The notes: generated by a model not told the origin, from the sequence alone. 6,057 nucleotides of DNA from Candidatus Fermentibacterota bacterium (GCA_016928395.1 JAFGKV010000092.1:1-6057); one strand, 5' to 3'; counted from the stretch's first letter, positions 1 through 5,302 are shown. Numbers and translations are program-made.

Positions 1-240
1 GTGCACCTCTATGTCGTCTCCGCTCTCTTTCTGAACCTGCACTATTGCCAACGCACGGCGACGTAGGTCCCACGCCCGCAACCCTTCGACGAAGACGGCA
101 AGGTCGATATCACTATGGGCGTGCGCAGTTCCGTCCGTCTGCGATCCGAACACATACGCCGCCCTCACCGGTGCACGTCGCGAAAGCAGCGCGACTACTC
201 GGCTGACTCGGGTGGCGACGTCTGGAGTGATGTCAGCCAT
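1..240 (-). CDS. MNT-type nucleotidyltransferase (partial, 3' end outside window)
   Basis: The 80 visible codons match the minimal nucleotidyltransferase fold of MNT/HEPN toxin-antitoxin pairs. Residues 31-33 (FGS) followed by a Gly at 37 and SDIDLAVF at 43-50 form the GS-x(n)-DxD signature, with D44 and D46 as the metal-binding carboxylates. DDIEVH at 75-80 probably supplies the third acidic position. In this family the enzyme transfers nucleotides from ATP and, in studied pairs, modifies and silences the HEPN toxin; here that role is inferred. The gene lies downstream of the HEPN gene on the same strand and its ATG at 240 overlaps the HEPN reading frame by 46 bases, so the two should be translationally coupled. 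The stop codon lies beyond base 1, and family members usually run to about 95-140 residues. The visible frame is undamaged. Confidence 0.88.
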   Translation of the reverse strand, partial: MADITPDVATRVSRVVALLSRRAPVRAAYVFGSQTDGTAHAHSDIDLAVFVEGLRAWDLRRRALAIVQVQKESGDDIEVH

Positions 241-599
241 GAGACCATCTCTTCCGTTCGTATGAGAGTGTGCCGGGCGGCGTCAGGCGTTGTGGAGCTG
301 GCAATATCGTCGATCTCTTCTGGATACCTTGCCTGGATGTAGTAGATCGACAGCTCCCTCAGGAAATCCAACCGACCCCCATCGAAGCACAGGCCTGCCT
401 GTTCACCGAGCCTCACGAGATTGTGGAGCCGGGGCGGGACCTCCTGAACCCTCTCCGCATACAGAGCCTTGAGCATCTTCTCCACAGACTGTTGGCAGCA
501 GAACAGCACGTACAAGTACCGACCCGTGTGCAACATGGCTCGAGCGGTGTCCAGGTCGTAATGGGCCTGCTGAACTCACCGTTCCCGTACCGACGCCAT
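195..599 (-). pseudogene. HEPN-domain toxin gene with in-frame TGA at codon 8
   Basis: The 134-codon frame is a HEPN-domain protein (PF05168 type). The helix containing YDLDTARAML (residues 14-23), then LFCCQQSVEKMLKALYAE (32-49), HNLVRL (59-64) and YIQARYPEEIDD (87-98) follow the family layout, and the length is normal. The ATG at 599 has a strong Shine-Dalgarno sequence (605-612). Codon 8, at 576-578, is TGA between RER and VQQAHYDL, where relatives usually have Trp, so a single TGG to TGA change is the simplest reading. A shorter product could start at the ATG at 536, but no ribosome binding site precedes it and the first helix would be lost. I see no clear Rx4-6H ribonuclease motif. HEPN partners of MNT genes usually act as RNA-cleaving toxins held in check by the MNT protein; the downstream MNT frame is open. 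Confidence 0.82.
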
Positions 600-604
600 G
601 TGTA

Positions 605-612
605 TCCTCCTC
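605..612 (-). promoter_or_regulatory. Shine-Dalgarno site of the HEPN gene
   Basis: On the minus strand this reads GAGGAGGA, with about five to six bases before the ATG at 599. It marks 599, not the internal ATG at 536, as the original start, and therefore places the TGA at 576-578 inside the gene. It is the main argument that the HEPN gene is broken and not merely shorter. Confidence 0.75.
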
Positions 613-881
613 GGAGCGTGGAATGGCCTGTCTGGCCCTAGACTTCGAAGTGTCACACCCTGGAAGTCCCACATCTCGCCAAGCATATGGATTGCACAGC
701 CGACAAGCAAGTCCAACCATGCGCTGTGGCCCACCCGATCGCAGTCGCAACTGTCAGTCCTGCGCAACCTTGCGGTCTTCAGCTCTTTGCCCGATCTTCC
801 TCTCGACACACAAACCCACAAGATCGAACGGGCTGGCGCCGACAGGCCTCAGCCTGCCCGGCTGTTCTTGCACGTCGATGC
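613..881. other. divergent intergenic region between HEPN/MNT and the plus-strand operon
   Basis: No coding signal is convincing here on either strand; the open frames have shadow-like Arg/Ser/Pro-rich composition. Promoters for both the minus-strand HEPN/MNT genes and the plus-strand run at 893 must lie here or further away, but I find no clean -35/-10 pair. The only structure noted is a small hairpin, CAGGC/GCCTG with a four-base loop at 843-856, 37 bases before the plus-strand start, which could be an operator but is short enough to be chance. Confidence 0.4.
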
Positions 882-892
882 GAGGTACACAC

Positions 893-1144
893 ATGCGAGC
901 GTTTCGGCTCCAGACGCAGGTGGATCACAAGAGACGCATCGTCCTTGACCTCCCGGAGGACATCACTCAGGATCAGGTGAAAGCAATCGTGCTCGGCGAC
1001 GAGACCACCAACGACCAGAGCGCCTCGAACACCCGTGAACGACTTCGGCGCTTCCATGAGTGGGTCAACGCGCATGACCGCTCAGTGCCCCTGATTCCGG
1101 AGGAGATGTACCGAAGAGAGCGCATCTACGAGACCTCGCGATGA
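893..1144 (+). CDS. antitoxin-like protein partnered with a PIN gene
   Basis: This is an 83-residue protein. Its N-terminal part (FRLQTQVDHKRRIVLDLPED, residues 4-23) looks like a short beta-rich DNA-binding or dimerisation arm of the kind found in antitoxins paired with PIN toxins. The remainder is charged and probably helical (RERLRRFHEWV, about 49-59), as expected for a toxin-binding tail. GAGG at 882-885 lies seven bases before the ATG and fixes the start. The stop overlaps the next start as ATGA (1141-1144), the classic coupled antitoxin-toxin layout. Such antitoxins normally repress their own operon and mask the PIN active site. The frame is intact although the partner toxin is truncated, so it is an orphan here. 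The precise family is not certain; the call rests on size, layout and the downstream PIN start. Confidence 0.7.
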   Translation: MRAFRLQTQVDHKRRIVLDLPEDITQDQVKAIVLGDETTNDQSASNTRERLRRFHEWVNAHDRSVPLIPEEMYRRERIYETSR

Positions 1145-1290
1145 GCCGCCATCTCGCTGACACCAACGTCATCGTCCGCTGGGTAGTGCCCCACGATCGC
1201 CCAGTCCCTGTCGCACGCCTGCATAGCCCGTCGCTGTCGCTTCCACTCGTCGGGACACGCCGCGATCCGGCGACGACAACGGATATCTGA
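1141..1290 (+). pseudogene. PIN-domain toxin, truncated to its N-terminal strand (VapC-like)
   Basis: The first residues, MSRHLADTNVIVRWVV, are the first strand and helix start of a PIN-domain ribonuclease, with D7 as the first catalytic acid and N9 in the usual LxDTN motif. PIN toxins are about 125-150 residues and need three or four acidic residues spread along the chain. This frame ends at a TGA after 49 residues, and from about residue 18 it is Pro/Arg/Ser-rich with no PIN features. I translated the two other plus-strand frames to base 1290 and found no PIN continuation, so most of the domain was probably deleted. The start overlaps the antitoxin stop by four bases. The stop is one base upstream of the next ATG (TGACATG), so translating this stub may still help ribosomes reach the gene at 1292. 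Confidence 0.72.
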
Positions 1291-1291
1291 C

Positions 1292-1705
1292 ATGGCCAAG
1301 ACCATCAGAACCTCAGACACCCGAGTGACGAAGATATGCCCGGCTGAGAATGCGGTACGTCGTGTGCCCGGGAAGCAGGTCGCTGCCGCGCTCGGAGCGG
1401 AAGCCGTGGAGGGTGCCCCAATCCCTCACGGCTCGCCGATCGCTCTGCTGGCCATCCGGGAGGAGATTCACCGCCGGCTCCGCTCGCGGGGAGGCCGGCC
1501 TTCGCTGGACAAGACCTTGCGCCGACAGAAGATCCCCATCACTGACGAGGAATGGGCCAAGCTCCAGCGCTTGGCCGCCAGACTGGGAAGCCAGAGGATG
1601 AAAGTGACGCCCGGGCAGCTCGCCAGTCTGCTGCTGCATCGTTCGCTTGAGCAGCTCGACGAATCCGAGCTCGCCTCGGCAGTCAGAACAACCTCGACTC
1701 AATAG
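1292..1705 (+). CDS. 137-residue hypothetical protein, possible ribbon-helix-helix type DNA binder
   Basis: The N-terminal 45 residues are variable and basic. A conserved-looking block follows: GSPIALLAIREEIHRRLRS (48-66), a GGRPSL turn (67-72), then RRQKIPITDEEWAKLQRLA (77-95) and TPGQLASLLLHRSLEQL (106-122). The short strand KIPIT followed by two helices is the order of a ribbon-helix-helix or similar small DNA-binding fold, so it may be a regulator or an antitoxin; this is inference from pattern only. No ribosome binding site precedes the ATG at 1292, which sits one base after the stop of the PIN stub, so re-initiation is likely. A later GTG start is possible because the first 40 residues look least constrained. 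The frame is clean, ends with TAG, and has no toxin partner downstream. Confidence 0.6.
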   Translation: MAKTIRTSDTRVTKICPAENAVRRVPGKQVAAALGAEAVEGAPIPHGSPIALLAIREEIHRRLRSRGGRPSLDKTLRRQKIPITDEEWAKLQRLAARLGSQRMKVTPGQLASLLLHRSLEQLDESELASAVRTTSTQ

Positions 1706-1779
1706 ACAAGCCCTGCACCAAGAAACCAACCACCCCGAAGCCGAGGTCAGCATGGGGTGCCGCCCTCGTTCTCAGCCTC

Positions 1780-1860
1780 CTACCCCTCGACAGGCCGGTA
1801 TCTCACGATCTCCAGCCCTTCGACCGTGTAGTTGTAGCAGTAGATGTTCCCGCTCGACAT
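1780..1860 (-). CDS. doubtful 26-residue ORF, possible gene fragment
   Basis: The frame reads MSSGNIYCYNYTVEGLEIVR and then YRPVEG before TAG. It is open for six more codons upstream (LVAKV precedes the Met). The composition, with five aromatic residues and an alternating strand pattern, is unlike the Arg/Pro-rich shadow frames around it. There is no ribosome binding site. It may be a tiny protein, the tail of a lost gene, or chance. I do not recognise it. Confidence 0.25.
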   Translation of the reverse strand: MSSGNIYCYNYTVEGLEIVRYRPVEG

Positions 1861-1954
1861 GACTTTGGCAACGAGCTAACGCCGTTTCGAAATGGCTCTT
1901 CTTCGGCCAATCTGAGAGGGACCTCTTCTTCCCTTCCGAGGCCTCTGTTCGTAC

Positions 1955-1979
1955 CTTCCCACTACTGCGTGGTGGGAAG
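1955..1979 (+). repeat. short hairpin
   Basis: CTTCCCACTA and TGGTGGGAAG pair across a five-base loop. On the plus strand the ninth pair is a U-G wobble, so the ten-pair stem is complete there, while the minus-strand copy has an A-C mismatch. No T-run follows, so it is not a standard intrinsic terminator. It lies 11 bases before the larger nested structure. Confidence 0.6.
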
Positions 1980-1990
1980 TGCCGCCTCTT

Positions 1991-2110
1991 TGGAGTGCGG
2001 CCCCGCACCCAATGGCTGGCTACACGAGGCAGTTCGTGCAGGGTGTACATTGCCTTCGCCGCCATTGGATGCGGGGCTTTCGCCCGCGGGAGCTGAGCCA
2101 CAGCACTCCA
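1991..2110 (-). repeat. nested inverted-repeat element, possible structured RNA
   Basis: An outer perfect 8-base stem, TGGAGTGC (1991-1998) with GCACTCCA (2103-2110), encloses a 17-base stem, GCCCCGCACCCAATGGC (2000-2016) with GCCATTGGATGCGGGGC (2061-2077). The only mismatch in the long stem is C-A on the plus strand, which becomes a G-U wobble in a minus-strand RNA, so the fold is complete in that direction. The 44-base apical part can form CACGA/TCGTG (2023-2027 with 2034-2038), or alternatively TACAC/GTGTA and GGCA/TGCC, which cross each other. No protein frame explains it. It lies about 140 bases past the stop of the minus-strand ATPase gene. It could be an RNA, a palindromic mobile element or a regulatory site; the pairing is seen, the role is unknown. 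Confidence 0.6.
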
Positions 2111-2247
2111 TAGTACGCCGTGAGTCCTTGCGGAAGGGATTCGAGGGGATCGCCAGGGAATGCTTCCACCGACGATTTCGGGACATTTCACGCCGGCGTC
2201 GACATCAGGCAGTACCGCGGCCGAAGGCACTCCCTTGCCAACATGCC

Positions 2248-3645
2248 CTATCGGTCGTTCGGTACCTGCTGGTGGCCTTCTGCGGTGAGCCGGTACTGCT
2301 GCAGCCGGCTCTGCGGCTTCTCGGGAATCGTGTAGGATACCCAGTGCTTGTCAACCAACCGGCGCATCAACTGATTGAGAGGGCCCGAGACAACCTTTTG
2401 CCCCAGTGCGTACGAGAGCGCCGATTTTGACATCGGACCACTGGAGGCCAAGAGACTGAGAACCCGCACTTCCAAAGATACCGAGTCTGGCTTTGACTCT
2501 TGCTTTGACTCTGGCTGCGACTCTGCCGCTCGGAGCTTTGATCCCGACCGAAAGGTGAAGATCACCCATAGGCCAGTATGCCCATAGCGCAACTCTGGCG
2601 CAGGCACTCCGGCTGCGTGGCAGGCTGCCAGGATCTTCTCGATGCCGCGGCCCCAGGCTTCGATCATCCCGGCACGAAAGAACGCGTTGGCCACATCCGG
2701 GTTGTATGGCTCTGACGAATGCTTCTCCAGCAGGCGGGCAGCAGTCCAGCCGAGAGGCAACTGCCCCGAATTCCAGATCATGATCTTGTCCGAATAGACG
2801 CTGAGCTGGATGGGAACGGCGCTGGCGTAGTCCTTGTGGGCTATCCCGTTGGTCACCGCCTCGCGCAGAGCCTCTTCGGGTACAGGGTAGGTCTCCACTC
2901 GCTGGATTCCCTCGTAGGAGATCAACGCCTTGAGGTATTTGTTCAGCAGGCGGTCCATGGTCTCGTTGACCTGGCTGAGCAGGCTGCCGTGGATCTCATC
3001 CTGGAACACTAGCTCGGCATTACTGCGAAAGTAGCCTATCTTGACGAAGGCCCCGGTGACGAAGCGCTCGGGGTCGGGATGGAAGAGCAGTACGGCCGCA
3101 CGCTTAAGATACGCGCCATCCATCAGGTGCAGCTTCTCGATCAGCTCGGCGTCCGTTTCACGAAGTATCTCCGCCGACAGCCGGCCGCTACGCTCGGCTC
3201 TCTTGCGGAAGTAGGAGAGGACGCGGCTATCAAGGTCTGCCAGCGTCACGTAGGGCACCGGCACGCCATCCCAATGCCGCCCCAGCTTGCGCAGTAGAAA
3301 CCGATCCAGCGCCGCACCCTTCAACTCCTGCGTAGTACCACCGCTGCGGTAGTGATACTCCCCTTTGCAGCTGACCGGATGGGGGTAAGGCTCCACCACG
3401 ATTTCCAGAGTATCCTTGCCGGCCTCCTCCACCAGATTCACGGCCACCAAAATGCCCATGATGTCGCGCACCTTGTTCGGGATGTCCTGAAGCAGCTTGC
3501 GGGCATCCCGAACCCCGACCGCCTCGCCCTGGTCATTGCGACCAATGACAAGCACGCCCCCCTCTGCGTTGGCGAAGCCACAGATCACTCTGAGGTGTCC
3601 GTCTCGCCAGGATTGCTTCCATTCGATGCGCTGAGCTTCCTTCAT
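2248..3645 (-). CDS. AlbA_2 (Schlafen-fold) / GHKL-type ATPase transcriptional regulator
   Basis: This 465-residue protein has a full domain set and no damage. Residues 5-115 are the AlbA_2 putative nucleic-acid-binding domain: RIEWKQSW at 6-13, ICGFANAEGGVLVIG at 21-35, and YHYRSGGTTQELKG at 97-110. Residues 180-365 are the ATP-binding part: EEALREAVTNGIAHKDY at 257-273 resembles the N-box of GHKL ATPases, IMIWNSGQLP at 288-297 resembles the following glycine motif, and YNPDVANAFFRAGMIEAWGRG at 314-334 is characteristic of this COG2865-type group. A low-complexity Glu/Ser/Lys/Pro linker follows (about 373-389), then a C-terminal winged helix (391-457). Relatives are annotated as ATP-binding or RecG-like transcriptional regulators; their function is poorly known and some sit in defence or mobile regions. 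GAGGA lies ten bases before the ATG. The gene is flanked by a PIN stub upstream and the structured region downstream. Confidence 0.88.
   Translation of the reverse strand: MKEAQRIEWKQSWRDGHLRVICGFANAEGGVLVIGRNDQGEAVGVRDARKLLQDIPNKVRDIMGILVAVNLVEEAGKDTLEIVVEPYPHPVSCKGEYHYRSGGTTQELKGAALDRFLLRKLGRHWDGVPVPYVTLADLDSRVLSYFRKRAERSGRLSAEILRETDAELIEKLHLMDGAYLKRAAVLLFHPDPERFVTGAFVKIGYFRSNAELVFQDEIHGSLLSQVNETMDRLLNKYLKALISYEGIQRVETYPVPEEALREAVTNGIAHKDYASAVPIQLSVYSDKIMIWNSGQLPLGWTAARLLEKHSSEPYNPDVANAFFRAGMIEAWGRGIEKILAACHAAGVPAPELRYGHTGLWVIFTFRSGSKLRAAESQPESKQESKPDSVSLEVRVLSLLASSGPMSKSALSYALGQKVVSGPLNQLMRRLVDKHWVSYTIPEKPQSRLQQYRLTAEGHQQVPNDR
2483..2530 (+). repeat. 12-base tandem repeat inside the ATPase gene
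   Basis: Four degenerate 12-base units, each starting GACTC or GAGTC (2483, 2495, 2507, 2519), encode on the minus strand a four-residue period AAES/QPES/KQES/KPDS. It forms the charged, flexible linker between the ATPase part and the C-terminal winged helix. Repeats of this size can gain or lose units without shifting the frame, so linker length may vary between strains. Confidence 0.75.
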
Positions 3646-3837
3646 TTCGGGTCAATCCTCATCCTCAATGAACCCTGGGTCATTTCCTGGTCTGCCAAAA
3701 GCCTTGGTCAACCGTGGAAGCAGGCTCGCAATGAGTGAGAATGCGTGCGCAGGATACGATCACATCCTCAATGCTCCCCTTGGCGGCGTGATGGCTGTAC
3801 AGAGTGACCACGAAGTAGCGACTGCGATTCCGGCGGG
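3646..3837. other. short gap without a gene
   Basis: Between the ATPase start and the PIN remnant I see no gene. An 11-base direct repeat, CATCCTCAATG, occurs at 3660-3670 and 3763-3773. One minus-strand frame is open here (from about 3850 to a TGA near 3689) but resembles no PIN C-terminus or other family I know. The promoter of the ATPase gene may lie here; I cannot point to it. Confidence 0.4.
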
Positions 3838-4038
3838 TCAACAGGGCACGGGGCGCCACGGTTCGATACGGGGCGCTCGATCATTCGTCGAGGAAGGCCC
3901 GCAACCCTCCGTCCCTGCGCCATGGTCATCAAGGACAGACGGCGTCCGAGCTGTCTGTCCGAGGGTACCGCGCAGCAGATCGACTCGACCGATTCGGTCA
4001 CGCGCGATCAGAGGCGACGTGTCTACGATCACACGCAT
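3838..4038 (-). pseudogene. PIN-domain toxin remnant (DUF3368 type), truncated and shifted
   Basis: The frame begins MRVIVDTSPLIARDRIGRVD, a clear PIN N-terminus of the DUF3368 type with D6 as the first catalytic acid, and continues LLRGTLG. It ends at a TGA after 66 residues, against about 150 in the family, and the later part has no PIN features in this frame. GTLG right after LLR is notable, because DUF3368 proteins carry a GTLG motif near their C-terminus. After it, a second minus-strand frame holds MAQGRR and RRMIER, which faintly resemble the family's C-terminal helices. A central deletion plus frameshift would explain this, but that part is tentative. The start overlaps the UPF0175 antitoxin by 41 bases, the normal layout for the pair, and GAAGG lies nine bases upstream of the ATG. 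It is very unlikely to be an active nuclease. Confidence 0.72.
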
Positions 4039-4291
4039 CGGATACGGCCTTCAGGTCAGACTCCAGCTCCTCGGGCGTCTGCTGGAACACGCTGACCCCA
4101 TGCTGCCCGCATTGCAGCAAGAACGCGACCCGCGACATGCCGGCGAGCTTGGCTGCCAAGCCGCTGGAGATCCTACCGGCTTCAAAAAGCTTCAGAGCCG
4201 CCATGAGCTGGATCTCCCTCACGGCTTCTTCCGGCCGCTTGCCCAGCGCCACCGAGAGCTCCGATGGATACTCTATCGTTGCTGTTGGCAT
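3998..4291 (-). CDS. UPF0175 family antitoxin
   Basis: This 97-residue protein matches the UPF0175 family. It has an N-terminal strand (TATIEYPSEL, 3-12), a helical segment (PEEAVREIQLMAALKLFEAG, 20-39), a helix-turn-helix-like segment (ISSGLAAKLAGMSRVAFL, 41-58) and the family tail CGQHGVSVF-x(6)-LESDL (61-80). Members bind DNA and pair with DUF3368 PIN toxins, presumably repressing the operon and blocking the nuclease. The start at 4291 is supported by AGGGAG at 4300-4305, eight bases upstream. The last 13 residues (DRRHVASDRA end) overlap the PIN start and are probably dispensable. The frame is intact while its PIN partner is broken, so it is an orphan antitoxin unless it acts on another PIN toxin elsewhere. 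Confidence 0.85.
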   Translation of the reverse strand: MPTATIEYPSELSVALGKRPEEAVREIQLMAALKLFEAGRISSGLAAKLAGMSRVAFLLQCGQHGVSVFQQTPEELESDLKAVSDACDRRHVASDRA

Positions 4292-4310
4292 GATCCGATC
4301 TCCCTGCTAT

Positions 4311-4481
4311 TCATACAGGGCCACGATAGACGTCTGGAGAACCTCCGACCCGGACGATACACCCCACGTGCAGCCATCGCAAGTCACCCGGTACGCAGGG
4401 TTCAGTCCCACACTCCAGCCCAAAGATCTCCTCCCGCAACGTGCAGATGTCGGGCGGTAGTTCCCGCTCCAGAACCAGCAC
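4311..4481 (-). CDS. doubtful 56-residue ORF upstream of the UPF0175 gene
   Basis: From a GTG at 4481 the frame reads VLVLERELPPDICTLREEIF and then GLECGTEPCV before ending with TGA at 4311. It is also open upstream to a stop at 4521-4523. Its amino-acid balance is more protein-like than other frames here, with a helix-like block LREEIFGLE and strand-like WLHVGCIVRV. There is no good ribosome binding site and I recognise no family. It could be the tail of a decayed gene. The rest of 4292-4611 shows no gene; the overlapping longer minus-strand frame (4307-4666) is Arg/Ser/Trp-rich and runs into the toxin gene in another frame. Confidence 0.28.
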   Translation of the reverse strand: MLVLERELPPDICTLREEIFGLECGTEPCVPGDLRWLHVGCIVRVGGSPDVYRGPV

Positions 4482-4611
4482 TTCCGGTCGCCCGACACGC
4501 CATGCGTCGCGGGGCAGGCCTCAGTCACCCGTGGGAATTGACTTTGGCGAGGGGACTGCAGCGTGCAAATGGAACGGGCCTCTCGTGTCGGCAGGCGGCG
4601 GACGCCCGCTG

Positions 4612-4965
4612 CTATCGCAGAGGAAGGTAGCGCACTTGCCCCTCCCATTCGCCCTCGACGCTGCACCGTGCGATGAGAAGGATGTCGTCAATGGCGGCCC
4701 GTGGTGGAACAGAGTGGCCGACCTCGATGATGCCGGGCATCCGCCTTCCTGATCGGACCCGGGCGTAAGCCTCAGCCGTCATGGTCGTAACATCGTGGGT
4801 GAGTAGTACTCTTCCGTGCTTCGCCGCCCATTCCAGCACCGCCTCGTCACTCGCTCCCGAGAGACCGACGTCCTGAATGCGAACAATATCCAGCCCCGGT
4901 TCTCGACGCAGCAAGCCTCTCACAATGTCGTTGTTCAAGTTCTCGTCCACAGCCAAGGAGAGCAT
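4612..4965 (-). CDS. DUF5615 family PIN-like toxin
   Basis: This 117-residue protein is a full-length match to the DUF5615 group of PIN-like proteins. LAVDENL at 4-10 carries the first acidic cluster (D7, E8), DIVRIQDVGLSGASDEAVLE at 26-45 is the characteristic central segment, and RVLLTHDVTTMT at 52-63 holds the second conserved Asp (D58). The C-terminal EGEWEGQVRYLPL (104-116) is typical of the family. These proteins are predicted RNases and the toxin half of TA pairs with DUF433 proteins. Its ATG lies six bases after the DUF433 stop, and no strong ribosome binding site is present (an AGGG is 11 bases upstream), which suggests coupled translation. Unlike the other PIN-type genes in the window it shows no damage. 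Confidence 0.9.
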   Translation of the reverse strand: MLSLAVDENLNNDIVRGLLRREPGLDIVRIQDVGLSGASDEAVLEWAAKHGRVLLTHDVTTMTAEAYARVRSGRRMPGIIEVGHSVPPRAAIDDILLIARCSVEGEWEGQVRYLPLR

Positions 4966-4971
4966 GGCTGT

Positions 4972-5295
4972 CTATGCCCTGGCACGAGAGAGCAGGCGAT
5001 CTCGTATCCCTTGAGGATCGAATCTGCGTTCGTTCTCATCCCGGACCCTCTCCCGTTGCCTGCCCCGTTCCGCCAAGTATGCTTCGATGTCTTCAGGCCT
5101 ATGTAGGCAGTAGCCGACGACCTGGTAGACATCCGCAAGGGTGACACTCGGGTATTGTTGCACGATCTCTTCAGCCGTCGCCCCCGCCCGAAACGCTTCG
5201 ACGATGCTCTCCAGAGTCACTCGCGTTCCGCCAACACGGGCAACGCCCTGGGCATCGGTCTCAATCGGTATGGTCGCCATCTCAGCCATGACCAT
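4972..5295 (-). CDS. DUF433 family antitoxin
   Basis: This 107-residue protein is a DUF433 antitoxin. RVGGTRVTLESIVEAFRAGA (20-39) and TAEEIVQQYPSVTLADVYQV (40-59) form the family's winged-helix-like DNA-binding core, followed by the helix containing PEDIEAYLAE (67-76). The tail from about 77 is highly charged (RGRQRERVRDENERRFD), fitting a toxin-binding arm. It stands immediately upstream of the DUF5615 toxin. The first ATG (5295) has GGAGG seven bases upstream; internal Met codons at 3 and 6 are alternative starts, and the conserved part begins only near residue 8. It probably represses its own promoter; two inverted repeats (5319-5409) lie just upstream and could be the operator. Confidence 0.88.
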   Translation of the reverse strand: MVMAEMATIPIETDAQGVARVGGTRVTLESIVEAFRAGATAEEIVQQYPSVTLADVYQVVGYCLHRPEDIEAYLAERGRQRERVRDENERRFDPQGIRDRLLSRARA

Positions 5296-5302
5296 CGTCT
5301 TA

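Larger units (their letters stand above)
1706..2247. other. gene-free convergent region with inverted repeats
   Basis: This 540-base stretch lies between the 3' ends of the plus-strand run and the minus-strand ATPase gene. No frame here looks like a full gene; the longest minus-strand frame (1772-2230) is Arg/Pro/Ser/His-rich and crosses the inverted repeats. It contains a hairpin at 1955-1979, an 8-base palindrome GAGGCCTC at 1938-1945 and the nested structure at 1991-2110. I see no clear terminator with a T-run for either converging gene. Confidence 0.55.

Noticed and set aside
403-1320. Several overlapping open frames on both strands in the left third, for example 403-750 minus and 779-1075 minus
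   Set aside because: They are shadows of the HEPN and antitoxin genes or cross the divergent promoter region, with Arg/Ser/Pro-rich products and no motifs.
2000-2077. Integron attC site
   Set aside because: The long stem lacks the GTTRRRY/RYYYAAC core sites at its ends and no integrase or cassette array is present.
1772-2230. Minus-strand open frame of 152 codons in the convergent region
   Set aside because: It has shadow-like composition, no ribosome binding site, and crosses the inverted-repeat stems, which would force unlikely coding constraints.
3660-3773. 11-base direct repeat CATCCTCAATG as a target-site duplication
   Set aside because: The 92 bases between the copies show no terminal inverted repeats or coding trace of a mobile element, and a repeat this short can arise by chance.
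3668-4630. Long plus-strand open frame of 320 codons
   Set aside because: It lies antisense to the UPF0175 gene and the PIN remnant, which have clear family motifs, and its own product is Arg/Pro/His-rich with no recognisable domain.
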